From assembly GCA_964006375.1 (NCBI GenBank), contig OZ023262.1:196293907-196357906 (forward strand): DNA of 64,000 bases, read 5' to 3'. How positions within the stretch are numbered: position 1 is the first letter of the stretch; each line of letters begins with the position of its first letter. The notes under the pieces were generated by a model, which was not told where the DNA came from, did not search any database, and saw nothing but the letters and a program-made list of their open reading frames with translations. The translations under genes were made by a program, and so were the position numbers. Positions 10,834 to 24,657 of this stretch are shown here, piece after piece. The stretch is from Tillus elongatus. Lineage: Eukaryota; Arthropoda; Insecta; Coleoptera; Cleridae.

Positions 10834-12370
10834 TTAAAAAGTCTGGACGCAGCAAGTGCGTTATGGTAACGAATTTTCATTAAAATGCTTTTAATAGCAA
10901 ATATGTCTTTTTTAATGAAAGCAGGCATCAAATTTTGTAACCAGTATAACCTTTATAGTAGAAACAATGTACCATATTTCATCGAAATAACTTTATTGTT
11001 TGAAAGAGTACAATTTTTGTGTGAAAAAGAACCTAAAATGTTAAAAAAAAACTGGTCTGATTTGCCTGGCCAACGACCCTCTATAAACTATTCACTCACC
11101 TACCACCATATAATTATTCACACAAGAAGCTATTCGACGAAACCTAAAAACAAAATTTTCATGGAAATTTGTAAACAATTTTTTTACGGAAATCTAAAAC
11201 ATTTTTCTACAATAGCTTATTAAAGATTTATTATTAATTACCAAAATTTGACAAAAATTTTACAATCAATGATTTATATGGAGCCAAAAAAATGGTATTC
11301 GGAACCTCGATTTTTTCACGAATTGTAATATAAACGAAGACCTCACTGAATGCGCCATTTTCATGGGACTCTGCTACATATTGTTAGAAACGCCCTATCA
11401 TAGTTTTTGATGTCTCAAAAATGTGAAACAATTGAAATAACTCGAAAACAATGAACGCTATAAATTTTTTTACAAACATGCATTCTAATTCGGTGGAAAT
11501 TCAATAATATAAGAGGTGTTGGAAAAACAGTTATACCACAAACGACTTATACGAGTTATGGGCCAGCCTGTGATTTTCAAAATGATTTTATAAGATGTTA
11601 CTCAGATATTTTTATGATATGCAGCTTAAGACACCCTATAATTAACGTAATAATTTTTTTTTATAGTATCTTGTATAATATCGGGAATATTGAGTTTTAC
11701 CGTAGAAATGCGTCACCCTGTATATACCTAAAGAGATAAAAACTGAAACTAATACGGCATATGGGTTCGAGGGGTCCTAGTTCGCGCTCATTTAAAGAAA
11801 TCTTTTTAAAATCAGAAAGTCGCGGTCTGCTCGATAGCGAATATTGTCTACAAAAATTCGCTACTGCCAAAGCATCAGAGAAAGGTTCTATTTGAAAAGA
11901 ATTTTCTGGAAATATTTTAGTAAAATAAAGGACAATGACAGTTGAAGCTGAAACTTAAGGGTTTGTAAAACACACTTTCTGTGACACCATCTCTACAAAA
12001 CTCCTATTTGTTTTAGGTTGTTTGTCTAAATGTTGCCAATTGTGACGTTTCAAATCGCGACTATGACGTTTTAAGAAGAAAAACTATAAAATTATCATAG
12101 AAAATTTTCTAACATTTCTTAACATTTTGCGCCAAAAAATTAACCTATGTCTATAATATACAATCGATTTTCTTATCCACACAAAATATTTTGATTTTTT
12201 TCCGTTTCTCTGTCACCAGTGGCACCCAATTTTTTGCTGTTTAAATGCCTATAACCTTTTTTATTTTAACTTAAAGATCTACATTTTGGTACATAGTTGA
12301 CTTTTTATGGTGTAAATCTGCGTACCAAAGTTGGTTGCCCCAACTTTCTTATTTCTGGAGATAAAAATAT
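10834..12370 (+). repeat. Family X, near-complete copy (about 1.54 kb)
   Basis: Begins with the A-motif at about 10834-10866. In order it holds the ATAGCAAATATGTC block, the CGCCATTTTCATGGGAC block (about 11350), the block carrying ATGCGTCACCCTGTATATAC (about 11540-11725), the left block (GGGGTCCTAGTTCGCGCTC, about 11765), the palindromic remnant at about 11840-11870, the CACTGGTG/AACGTC block (about 11870-12240) and part of the right block (to about 12370). It is the mirror of the 7.6-9.3 kb copy, which supports a single repeat family about 1.5-1.7 kb long. Confidence 0.75.
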
Positions 12371-12379
12371 AGGGATAAA

Positions 12380-12834
12380 GTATTTTGTCCCCATATTAGG
12401 GTAAAATTGGACCAGGGCTGAAAATTTACTAAATTGTTAGTTGGTTGTATACAGTCTCCATTTTTTAACACTTTGTGTTGCTGCACGTTGCTTCGTGTTT
12501 ACCACTCACTTAGTGTTGGAAGGCTGGCTACCATAGCCGTATTACTTTATAGGTGTATTTTCGCCACAATTGGTATGTCGTACTGAAGAGCTCTAATTAG
12601 AGCGAAACCGGTCTACGGTTCTAATTGTGGCGAGAATATATCTAGCCTTACATACTGTGTATATTAGGGTAGAAGGTAGAAATGGGCCAGGGCTGACAAT
12701 TTACTAAATTGTTAGTTGGTTGTATACAGTTTCTCTTTTTTAACACTTTGTGTTATTTGGAGCTGGCGTGACAACATACTACTTGGTTCCGCAACTAGGT
12801 GGCGGCATGTTGCTTCGTGTCTACCACTCACTTA

Positions 12835-12838
<4 letters not shown>
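12380..12838 (+). mobile_element. Hammerhead repeat family 1, tandem partial dimer
   Basis: Sequence containing TTACTAAATTGTTAGTTGGT occurs at about 12426 and again 275 bases later at about 12701; the GTCTACCACTCACTTA block also occurs twice (about 12500 and 12815). The ribozyme core (12561-12633) lies between the two copies. This head-to-tail arrangement of ribozyme-bearing units is how Penelope-like terminal repeats and retrozymes are organised. The right end runs into a (TA)n array. There is no coding capacity. Confidence 0.75.
12561..12633 (+). ncRNA. Hammerhead ribozyme (consensus core)
   Basis: Core boxes: CTGAAGA at 12583-12589 (fits CUGANGA), GAAA at 12604-12607, and GTC ending at 12613, the predicted cleavage point. 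Stem II is GCTCT(12590-12594)/AGAGC(12599-12603) with loop AATT. Stem III is only ACCGGT, self-complementary, so cleavage would probably need two molecules paired through it, as known for minimal hammerheads. Stem I has an inner helix TCGTA/TACGG (one G-U pair) and an outer perfect 11-bp helix (12561-12571 with 12623-12633), separated by an internal loop. All invariant core residues are present. Self-cleavage is a prediction. Confidence 0.85.

Positions 12839-12933
<95 letters not shown>
12839..12933. repeat. (TA)n microsatellite
   Basis: Joins the hammerhead repeat on the left to an inverted family X left module on the right. Confidence 0.98.
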
Positions 12934-13050
12934 ACTGACCCCAGATAGAGGTCTAGGGGTCCTAGTTTGCACTCTTTTGAAAAAAAATTCAAAATTCAAA
13001 AGTCGCGATTTCCTCATTAGTGATTTAAAAAAAAATTCACTAAAAATAAC
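12934..13050 (-). repeat. Family X left module with terminal palindrome
   Basis: ACTGACCCCAGATAGAGGTC onward matches the left block; it ends at TAGTGATTT...AAATTCACTA (about 13017-13042). Confidence 0.7.
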
Positions 13051-13399
13051 AGCAGCCCATATTCCATATTATACAACAAATTGCTATCGTCGTATTTTTT
13101 TAATAAGAATGGTTTATATATTATTACATTTTTGCGAGTTTTCATAAAGAAAATGTTGCTTTTGGAGATAATGACTTCAATTTTTGAAAATTTTCTTTAA
13201 ATGAGAGCGAATTAGGGCTTTTGGAACTCTAATGTAAGGTCAGTCTATTAAGCCAGGTACTTTCTTAATGGTACTTCTGGATTAGAGGTATTGGTTGAGT
13301 CAAATAATGGGGGCAGATAACTGTCTATTGAATTAGTTATCTTTTTGTGTGTTTGTAATAAGGATATGATAGGTTTCCAAGCAATATAAGGTCAAGACC

Positions 13400-13815
13400 A
13401 TCTCATCTCTTATTTATACAATCAGGACGTTTGTTGATCTCGATCGCTTCGCGGATAATTTTGGTTTTTAAGTTGTAAACCGGGTCTATTGTTTTGGCAT
13501 TGTCAAAATCTATTTTGTGTCCTGTATAAATATGATGCATGGCCAGTACGGATGAGGAGACGGATTTACTATTTCTTCGAGAGTATGTTCATATATTCTA
13601 TTGTGGATACGTCTATTTGTTTGTCCTATATAGGTTCGCAAGTAGTCTGAACAAGAAATTGCGTAAACTCTATGGGATTCGTTTGGAATCGTATCCTTGG
13701 GAGTTTTAAATATATTTGACAGTTTTTGCTCTGTTGTAAATATGGTTTTGATATTATGGGTTCTAGAAATTCGGCTGACTTTGTCGGTGACACCTTCAAC
13801 GTAGAATAAGAAGAC
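13400..13815 (-). pseudogene. Penelope-like element C-terminus with GIY-YIG endonuclease domain
   Basis: The minus strand encodes, from about 13803 downward, [20 protein letters not shown], the linker that follows the RT domain of Penelope-like proteins. Next comes [20 protein letters not shown] (codons about 13669-13610), a GIY-YIG domain whose GIY is replaced by VYA and whose YIG is intact, then a His (IYEH). A frameshift near 13520 separates this from HHIYTGHKIDF...REAIEINKRPDCINKR, the conserved tail of the same domain. Penelope-like elements couple a telomerase-like RT to this nuclease. The RT part is missing, so the fragment is dead. It is immediately preceded by paired hammerhead-like cores. 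Family assignment rests on motif order read by eye. Confidence 0.78.
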
Positions 13816-13910
13816 TTTCTGTTTCGCTCTAATGGGAGCTCATCAGTGCGTCCTACTAATAATATTTTAACCGCACTGATGAGCTCCAAGAGCGAAAGAT
13901 AAGTTTCGTT
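13813..13910. ncRNA. Inverted pair of hammerhead-like cores next to the Penelope fragment
   Basis: Minus strand: CTGATGA (13846-13840), stem II GCTC/GAGC, GAAA (13825-13822), short stem III and GTC ending at 13813. Plus strand: CTGATGA (13876-13882), stem II GCTC-CAA-GAGC (13883-13893), GAAA (13894-13897), but no clear GTC. The two cores are arms of an inverted repeat with about 25 bases between them. A convincing stem I was not found for either, so activity is doubtful. Confidence 0.6.
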
Positions 13911-13924
13911 ACCCGACATTAAAA

Positions 13925-14358
<434 letters not shown>

Positions 14359-14359
14359 T

Positions 14360-15250
14360 TACTCAACAGCGGCTGCTTGAAAATGTTGAATTAAACATGG
14401 TGATAAATACTGATTCCACGTAATAAGTTTTTGTTCACAATTCAGTTAATTAGATTTTGTTAGTGCCTCAGGTTTTTCGGAAAATTTCCACATAGAAATA
14501 CACTCCCAGAGATTTAATTTTTGTGTTAACAGTTATAGAAGTTATCGATTAATTTGAATTCAAACATACTATGTCTTGGATTGAGGGGATCACCTTGCAA
14601 AACACCTGTAATAACTTGGAAACATTTCGATTTTTTTCATGAATGTTTTATTTTCTGTGTGTAAATTAAGAATAAGATATTTGAGTTTATCTGGAATTTC
14701 TGTACTTTTATAGAACATGTTCCAAATGATAGTGACCAATTGAATCATATGCTTTAATTATGTCTAAAAATATAATCCAAGCATATCCGAGTACCAGTGA
14801 GCCAAGTTTTACAGCATTTCTTTCCGCTTAACGCTCTTAGTTTTAATATATCATATAAATAAAAGAAAATCACGAGATAGAAATAATATAATTATTTTCT
14901 TTTTGGTACATTTATTGAGACGTTGTTTTTAAATATTTTTTAAAATACATTTTATTTCATGATAAAGTCAAGAACAGACTTCGGATATGAGATTATTTCA
15001 AAAATTGTGGTCATTATCATTTATTTCTATAAAGATTCCCTTAAAAGCTTAGGTGGGTACAATATCTTGTGGATCATCCTGTGCAAGTTAAAGCCCATGT
15101 AAAGTCTCCCACAAATTAGAGCTTGAAAAATAATTATTCTATGACCCAAAATCTTAAAAAAGTAGCTATTAATTATGTATAATCAGATTTTGTTAAATAT
15201 GGGTTTTAGGTGATTGTCAACTTAATAAACTACTTCACTCTGGGGGAAAA
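14360..15250. other. No recognised feature
   Basis: AT-rich unassigned sequence. The first 50 bases resemble those after the inverted A-motifs at 15.8 and 16.7 kb, so the repeat may extend further than defined here. Confidence 0.4.
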
Positions 15251-15254
15251 ATAA

Positions 15255-15822
15255 AAATGTTCGGGACGCAGCAAGTGCAATATAGTAGCGAATTTTCATA
15301 ATAATTGTACACTATCAGTAAGGTTTATTATTAAAACTAATTCTTGAAATTTTAATCGACCTGGGATACCGGTTTTAGAGGTCCCAGAGTATTTAAATAA
15401 GTTTCTATTTTCTATGGGGATAGAAAATTATAGTTTGCTAGAGCTATATATAAGTACTCAAGGCTCTTAGAAAGAATTGTGTTACAAATTTCATTAGTCA
15501 CAAAAGTTTTCTAGAAAAAAATGAATTATTTACAAAGGGAATCTACTTGCCAAATCATAAATATAACAGGTATTTTTCCTTTTAATTGCGTGGATGGTTT
15601 TGTTTTAGTCAACCGAATAGAACTAGTGTTTTCAAAAAAAAGTGTTTTTTAAAACCAACTTGTAGTTATCCGCGAAGCTCGTTATGTTGCGTTTACATAG
15701 GTGTTGCTATGGTTCAAGAATGAAGATTCTAGCTTAATAGGAAATTGAGTTATCGGATTTTACACATTTTTTACAAAAACACTCTACCATAATGTGTTTG
15801 CTGCACCCAGACCTTTTTCAAC
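15255..15822. repeat. Family X variant with inverted A-motif ends
   Basis: A plus-strand A-motif at about 15255-15300 and a minus-strand A-motif at about 15776-15822 bracket 480 bases of AT-rich sequence. The interior (GTTTTAGTCAACCGAATAG and following) recurs at 16.5 and 28.1 kb. Confidence 0.65.
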
Positions 15823-16389
15823 ACTTATTTACTGTTGCTGTATCCACACTTCTTGAAAATGATGAAATATTGTATCTCTGTGTAAGACTGACAAACAAGG
15901 CAACCTAAATTTAATTTTTTTTGGAAACATATTTTAAACAAATGAAATGGGGTAACAATTTAAACATAAATTGAAAATATTGGTTTGCTGCTTTATCGCA
16001 GAGGTTCCCCTTCTGAATGCATACAACCACCATCAATGCATAAACAAGAACAAGGTAAACAAGAATATTTTCTTGGGAACAACCCGAAAGAAAGTTACGG
16101 AACCTACGGTAAAAATATAGGGATTCTGGGCGGAATAAACAGAATTTTAAGGAGGTATAGCTGTCAAATGGGATAAAGGCAGCTTATAGAGGTCCAACTA
16201 AGCTGTTTTTTTTGCACTTTTCGCTCACATTTACTTTTTATCTTCTTCCCCGCCCAACACCCCTATTCACTTCTGGTCCCGTAACTTTCTTGGGGGCTGT
16301 TTGCAAGAAATATTTCTTGTGGTTTGTGCATCTAGAAGGTAATTTAGGCTTGTATCTGAATTTTTTCCCAAAAAGCCCCTGTGTGCTAA

Positions 16390-16795
16390 TCTGCAAATTT
16401 ACCGAAAATTTAATTTTTATTTACAAAACGAATGTACTTGCCAAATTATAAACGTGGCATGTATTTTTCCTTATAAGTCGCTTGGATGATCCGTTTTAGT
16501 CCACTCAATCGAAACAGTTTTGGCAAACAAAATAAGAAAAATGGTTTTCTAAAACAAATTTATCGTCACCTGTGAGGCTCATTATGTTATTTTTTAAATT
16601 TAGTTCCCATGTTGCTTTTATATAGGTCTTAGTATGTATCAAAACTGAAGATTCTAGTTTAATGGGAAATTGAATTATCACTATTTGGAATATTTTTACG
16701 AAAATTCGCTACCATAACGCACTTGCTGCACCTAAGCTCTTTTCAACATTTATTTACTATTTCTGTATCCATACTTTTTGAAAATGAAATAAATA
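16390..16795 (-). repeat. Family X variant, second copy
   Basis: Matches the 15.5-15.87 kb block: CAAATTATAAACGTGGC, TTTTAGTCCACTCAATCG, an inverted A-motif at about 16692-16742 and then TTATTTACTATTTCTGTATC. The homology continues about 60 bases past the motif. Confidence 0.65.
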
Positions 16796-16799
16796 AATA

Positions 16800-17690
16800 T
16801 AAACAATATAAAATTTTGAAATTAAAATTGTAATAATTTACACAACAGCTGTTTATTGGTATAATTTAAACTACTGCCTAATATTATGTAGCTTCATTTC
16901 CCTCAAATTTTTCATATACAACATGAAGAGTAAATAATAATAAAAATTCTCTAAAAACTAAAAGTAAACAATAAGTACCTTATTCCACGATTCTAAGGTA
17001 TTAGCTAAGTCTTATTTGTTTATGACGTCTGTAAACAAAGAAGAAGATGTCGAATTCGACCCCCCTCCCCTTCTGTCAGTTTGCAAAATAACAAATGACA
17101 ATGACAAATAGCTAACGGGCGTTGTCAGATTAACCTAGGAGATGGCGATGGGTTTTAAATACCTTGAAGAATGGAAAGCTTAATATTTATACATAATAAA
17201 ACGTTGTTCTAGATTGCCTTTAAACAAATTGAATAACTTTCATTAACATTTTTATTTATTACTATATATCTTCCTGATATCTTCAAATTCAGAGGACAGT
17301 TTTGGGAAATGGCAACCCCGCTGGTTGTTGTTGCGACATATTTTTGTAACCTGTTCGTTTGAAGCTTGGAGCATTTGTTTGGAATAGCAGCGTAATGCTG
17401 ATATATCTGTCTGACATTGTCTAACATTATAGGCACCCATTCTGTGGTAATATAAGGTTATATCGTAAATTATTAATTTTTTATTTGGTTATAACTTTTA
17501 TAATTTATTGAACCGATTAAGTTCAAATTTGGTAAAGAGGACCACTGGTACAATATCTACGTGCGTTTTAGTTTCATACTTCTAGTAATTTAAAAGATAT
17601 TGCGTTTTCAAACAGTTTTTCAATTTTTTTTCTGAAAGTATGTGAGTGTCAAAACTGACTAACAAACTCATGCAAGCTTTTAACGGAATG
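16800..17690. other. No recognised feature
   Basis: Unassigned sequence; short open frames at 17.2-17.4 kb on the minus strand have no recognisable family. Confidence 0.4.
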
Positions 17691-17691
17691 A

Positions 17692-18000
<309 letters not shown>

Positions 18001-18820
18001 AATCAAAGTTCAATTGACCAACGCCCCGATCAGCAATTCGGGACATTCTCCAGACACTAATTAATTTGAAATTATAATTGATATACATGCGGCAAGAGGA
18101 AGGTATAGCATAATTCACGTAAATCATAATGGTGTATAATTAAGAGTGGCATTCGAACGTGTTCTTAGGATTATAGACCTCTGGTCTAAAAAGTTATGTC
18201 TCGTTCTTCGTTATGTAACTAGTTGTGGTCCAAGTGATTCATGATATTGTTAGCTAGATGCGCACCTGTTAATATAATCGATAACTTCCGAATTGAAACT
18301 TCTTAATTAATCTTTGAGTTTCCTAGAAAAACAGCTTTGGTTTGATTTATGTAGAAGACCAACGAGTGAGGTTCCATTTAGGTAATCGTTGATGAAAATA
18401 CAAGTCTCGGAATTTAATGAAACAAACTTAACTAATTAAAGAGCCAACAACTTGGATGCATGAGCGTGCGATGGGTTCTTAAATAGGGGAAGCAATGGAT
18501 TATAGTGTACAGATTGCTCAGATCAAAAATTAGAAATTTTATTCAAAACATATTCGTTAATAAATAGGTTTCGTTATCATAATTTACAATATTATAGTGT
18601 GGCCAAGCACTAACCATGCAAGATGATAAATATTATTGTCAGAACACACTTACCTATCTACTTGTAAATTAAATCAACCTTGCTGCTTTAAAAACTCTTC
18701 TAAGGAGTTGTCGTAAAATTGAGGACTTTGGCAAAGCGATTTCATAAAATTCTATTTAATGGATATCACTGCAAGACCTGAAAGTCGCTCTTCTTCTGTA
18801 GAGAACGAAACTTTTATGCT
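18001..18820. other. No recognised feature
   Basis: Unassigned, AT-rich; no coding family seen. Confidence 0.4.
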
Positions 18821-18889
18821 TTTTAAAACTGAAAAATTGCATTCCACTGACGCACTGGTTTCGACGTAGCTAGTATAGTCTGCACGTTC

Positions 18890-19065
18890 TGTCCTTCAGA
18901 GGGGGTGGAAATCCGTCTGCCTTGTGTCCATCCTATGTTGGGCACTTTAAAGATCCCTTCCCTTCTTACATAAAGGCAGGGGTTCGGCAAAACTTCTAGG
19001 ATAGTGAGGTCAAACTGCCTCCTGGCGTCGGTGATTGGCCACAGTGGCGGAAATAGACCGACGTT
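18890..19065. repeat. GC-richer dispersed repeat, copy 1
   Basis: Contains GGCACTTTAAAGATCCCTTC, GGTTCGGCAAAACTTC and TGGCGTCGGTGATTGGCCA; a diverged copy in the same orientation lies at 33515-33640. A 113-codon open frame covers it on the minus strand (18823-19164) but resembles no family I recognise. It could be part of a LINE untranslated region. Confidence 0.6.
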
Positions 19066-19183
19066 AAAAAAATTACAAACTAATTGAGTAACAAAATGTT
19101 CAAATACTGGAATAAAATTTTGCCAACCAAAGCCACTTAGTTGCCAATTGAAACCGGGTACCAATAACTAATTTAGAATAAAT

Positions 19184-19904
<721 letters not shown>

Positions 19905-20313
19905 ATTATGCATATTGTGCTTTCTCAATATTCTGTGTATTGTCCAGATAGATAAACCTTAATCTTGAGACCTACTATACTTTCATTCATTTCATTGTCT
20001 TCAATTTTGAAACGTTTAACAACTCGTCATGTCAGTATTATTCCATGACTTGACGGCTTACTTTTAATTCTGCTGAATTTTGTTGTATTCATTGGAGCCA
20101 AATAAAGGAATCTGTTGTTAAATGTTCGAACTGTTGTCTCAACTATTCTGTTACATTCACCATATATCGAAAACATCATCTGCAGAATAACAAACTGCAT
20201 GTACAACATTAGTTTTAAACATGCCATTGCCTATCCTCTCATGTGATCCTGATACTAGAGACGTGAAAATCGTCTCGTCGTTTCAACGATTTCTGTGGTA
20301 AAAACTTCATGTT

Positions 20314-21002
<689 letters not shown>

Positions 21003-21009
21003 AATTACT

Positions 21010-21440
21010 TATATAATTGGATGTGTACCGAACTTGCTTAAAGAAAGAGGTTTTCACATGTTCAGGTAATTTGTATCGCATTTGCGATACAATGGAATGA
21101 AACAATACAAGAATGACGTTTTATTGAAAGCTAAAATCCATATTGTTCACAATGAGTTAATAATGTTATTTTAGTAATAACCTCTCAACAGTTGTGTAGA
21201 TTTTTTTGAGCCTATAACACTAACATTCTGTACGTGTAGCAGTGTTCGCTGTAGTGTTTTTGGTTATAGCTGGTTCAACATTTTTTGTTTGCAGTAAATA
21301 CGCAACCGTCAGGAACGTACAGGAAGTCTATATACAATTACGTAGGGTGAGAGTCTGAATTTTCTTCTATTTTAAGTGTTATCAAAGAGGCGCAATAGGC
21401 CTTATAACCTATATTCAAGGTCCGTTACAATTTCGATTGT
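21010..21440. other. No recognised feature
   Basis: Unassigned sequence between family X and a (TA)n array. Confidence 0.4.

Positions 21441-21442
<2 letters not shown>

Positions 21443-21506
<64 letters not shown>
21443..21506. repeat. (TA)n microsatellite
   Basis: About 32 dinucleotides; no family X module on either side. Confidence 0.98.
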
Positions 21507-21513
<7 letters not shown>

Positions 21514-21604
21514 GTGCTTTCAAAATTTCCGAACACCCAGTAAGAATTCATCAATTTTAATAAAATTTATAGATAATATGTGCTTAGTCAAACTTAGAAA
21601 ACTA

Positions 21605-21925
21605 TTACATTTTCAAACTATAATATTAAAAAAGAACAAAGGTCCGCCGCGGTTTCTTATACATTCGATAACTCTTGGAAGCGTGCTGGAAATTAAATGA
21701 TGTATGTCATTCGAGGCTTGTTGAATTTTGTGATTGGGGTAAATTACCCAGTCAATTGCCAATTATATCCCACATATGTTCGATTGGTGACAAGTATGGG
21801 GAGCGAGAAGGTCATGGAAGCAGGGTCACGTTATCTTCTTGTAAGAACTTTGTAGTGACGCTTGCTGTATGAGGATGTGCGTCGTCTTTTCGGAAAAAGT
21901 GTTCAACTAACCATAGTATGGCAGT
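21605..21925 (-). pseudogene. Tc1-type transposase, C-terminal fragment
   Basis: The minus strand reads DDAHPHTASVTTKFLQEDNV, then (R)SPYLSPIEHMWDIIGN and VIECIRNRGG. These match the second catalytic Asp segment, the SPDLSPIEH(V/M)WD block with its third acidic residue, and the C-terminus of Tc1 (DD34E) transposases. Two stops and at least one frame change are present, and SPDL has become SPYL. The N-terminal DNA-binding and first catalytic segments are absent. Confidence 0.75.
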
Positions 21926-22261
21926 GCAACAGACTGCAGTACGTTTCGTATGTATGTATGCTTAGCTGCGACTTTATTTAAATGACGTTCGACGGCTTCT
22001 GTGATTAGGTGTACTTTAAAAAAATACTTGAAACTGGATTTAAAAAAGTACTTACCATAATTAAACTTGGGGTAGGTTTGATTTCATCCCAACCAATGAA
22101 AAAAGTACAGTAAACGCACAGTTGGACATTCGAAGCAATAATTGGTGAGCTGCGTGGCTACTTGAGCTCTGCCTTGTTGTTCGTTTCCCGGGATACTACC
22201 TATTTGGAAAATTAAAACGTCAATTTTATTTGTCACGAATGGCAAGCTTCTGTATTTAAAA

Positions 22262-23300
22262 ATGTTAACAACAGAACAAAAAGTGTTTATTATGCAGTGC
22301 TATGGTTTGGGTGAAGAACATTCTTATCAGGGAGTAATAAGAACATTCCTTGAACGCTGGCCAAATTATTCGGTTTCCGCTACTGATTTAAAAAAAGTTG
22401 TTATAAAATGTATACGTACTGGAAGTGTTTTAAATATCAAGAAGACAAAATCCGACCTAAATGAAAAAGACAGTGCTGCAGCTGCATTAGCTATGGCTTT
22501 GGTTAGGCGTTTTCCGAAATTATCATTAAGAAGAAGGGCATTAGAAATGGGCAATATTACCAAATCGCATTTGCAACAAATTTATCATACCAACAAGGTG
22601 AAACCTTTCAAGGCAAAACTTACACACTTTGGAAGAAAATGACGAGTCAAAACGATTAGATTTTTGTTTATGGTACGGCGAGAAATATCTACAAAATCAC
22701 AATTTTGGCAGAAGTATTATTTTTTTCGGACGAATCCACTTTCACCACTAATTGGGTGGTAAATTCATAAAATGCACGGCATTGTTCTATGGAGAATCCA
22801 AATTATAGAGTTAATTGCAGAAGACAATGCCATCAAAAAGTAAATTTGTGGTGTGCTGTTTCTTACACTGGGATAATTGGGCCATATTTTTTTGAGCGGA
22901 ATATATCTGGAAATGCTGGAAAATATTCTTCAAGACCATTTGCATAACATGTTGCTAGAAGATAGACAAACAGCATACTTTCAGCATACACCCAGCACAT
23001 GCAACAGGACTCATTCAAAAATGGTTCGATCGCGAATTTCCTGGGCGGTGGATTGGTCGATGTGGGCCAATACCTTGGCCTCCCAGAAGTCCCGATCTTA
23101 CCTTAATGGACTTTTATTTATGAGGCTATCTCAAACAGAAAGTCTACACGGCTCCATTAAACAACGATCGTGATTTATTGAAACTGAGGTTGAAAGAGGC
23201 AATTGACGGTATTCCAATTCAACATATTCAAAATGCCTACAAAGCATTTACTAAATGGGCTGAGTTATGTGTATCGGTTGGTGGCAGCACATTTGAATAA
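22262..23300 (+). pseudogene. Mariner/IS630-superfamily transposase remnant
   Basis: The first 126 codons (22262-22642) are open: an N-terminal helix-turn-helix region beginning MLTTEQKVFIMQCYGLGEEH. After a frame break the DESTFTTN box (first Asp, about 22725), NLWCAVSYTGIIGPYFF, a degenerate second box (QHAPAHATG) and WPPRSPDLTLMDFYL (third Asp, about 23075) follow, ending GGSTFE and stop at 23300. At least two frameshifts and one stop make it non-functional. A right inverted end (AAACCACCCTG then TA) lies at about 23600-23624; the matching left end was not found. Confidence 0.8.
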
Positions 23301-23599
23301 TTTCTTTATTTTTCGTTGATCGTTTTGATTTTTGTTAGCAATAAGCGTTTTGTATTTTACTAATAAATCATTATTTAACATTGCATGGTTACTTACTTTG
23401 TGCACCTGCGTTCAGAAAACCACAGGTGAAAAGCTCCATGTTGAGAGGGAAAAAATGTTAATAATTTACTTAAAATTCAAAGTAGGCTGATCTGCCTGAA
23501 AATTGAGAGCCTGTCACAAATTTAAAGTCTAAACAAGTTTTGTTAATAACTTTTTGCGGTATCTTTATAAACGAAGGTAGTTTACTCTTAACACATTTA

Positions 23600-23626
23600 A
23601 TTAAATCAGTTCTAAACCACCCTGTA
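23600..23626. repeat. Putative right inverted end of the 22.3-kb mariner-like element
   Basis: AAACCACCCTG followed by TA; read outward-in it is CAGGGTGGTTT, the usual start of mariner-superfamily ends, with a TA target. Confidence 0.5.
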
Positions 23627-23755
23627 TATTAACTTATTTTGTTCATTTCCTCAACATCTTAGTTTAAGACAAAGCAGGAGCGATTCCCAGAATATGGTAA
23701 TCTAGTTCAAATTTTTTTTGTCACTTATACCTTACCAACACTCAATTCGTGGACA

Positions 23756-23759
<4 letters not shown>

Positions 23760-23848
<89 letters not shown>
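23760..23848. repeat. (TA)n microsatellite
   Basis: About 44 dinucleotides; right side abuts an inverted family X left module. Confidence 0.98.
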
Positions 23849-23854
<6 letters not shown>

Positions 23855-23975
23855 GTTTATAAATTAAAAGTGATCCCAAATGTGGGTTCCAGAGTTCGTG
23901 CTCATTTCAGGAAATTTAAAAATCGTGATCTACTCATTATCGAATTTTTTCTACGAAAATTCGCTGAATGTAAAT
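23849..23975 (-). repeat. Family X left module with terminal palindrome remnant
   Basis: Diverged left block (GATCCCAAATGTGGGTTCC) ending in TCGAATTTT...AAAATTCGCT near 23938-23965. Confidence 0.6.
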
Positions 23976-24365
23976 GTATAAACAGCTAATAATTTAATAA
24001 TTTAACTTTTAAAGTACACTTGAAAGAAAATCTTCTATATTAGAGATTCCTCACGAGTCAAAACTACACGCTGCCACATTTTAACGAACCATAATGATCG
24101 TGCCATCTTATTAGAGACCCCCCTATTTACTAGTGTAATCATATACAATTATGTTATGCTTTTGTGGCTTTATGAACACGACTATCTAAAAACTAATTAA
24201 ATTAGCCGATACAAATATAATAAAGAGCACGCGCGCATTACAGTTTTATTAAGACATAAGTAGTGGTTTTTATGACTTAAGTTCATTAGTATTGTTAGGA
24301 CTGTCTGAATTTTATATAACAACAAACCGTAAATTTGCAGATCTTTTGACTGCAACATTTAATTG
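23976..24365. other. No recognised feature
   Basis: AT-rich unassigned sequence upstream of the RT remnant. Confidence 0.35.
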
Positions 24366-24369
24366 TTTG

Positions 24370-24657
24370 AATAATATGCGGATGGTATTGTAGAACCAGA
24401 ACTCTGGGATGAAGAGATCCATTTTTAGTAATGTAATAATAATAAGATACAATCATAGAAAGTGATATACAGAACAACTTTAGCGCTGCCATAGTTAGTT
24501 TGGATTTCCACCATGGTTTCGATAGAGTGTCGTTTGCATACCTGTGGAAAGTTCTTGACAAAATGCATATACCGGGAAAAACAACCACTGCACTCAAAAA
24601 GATGTATGATATAAGCCGATGCAAAATGATAATTGGCTACCTTACGGATATCATATA
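24370..24657 (+). pseudogene. L1-like LINE reverse transcriptase, left part (interrupted)
   Basis: The plus strand has a degenerate SGMKRSIFSNV-type block (about 24400), then AAIVSLDFHHGFDRVSFAYL (about 24484-24545; family pattern SLDFEKAFDRV, with the key Asp kept) and GYLTDII up to the TA at 24656. The coding sense resumes beyond the inserted transposon at 26597. No RT of this type remains open. Confidence 0.8.

Noticed and set aside
15985..16451. Frames of 63 and 79 codons
   Set aside because: No recognisable domain, no splice context, AT-rich surroundings; expected by chance.
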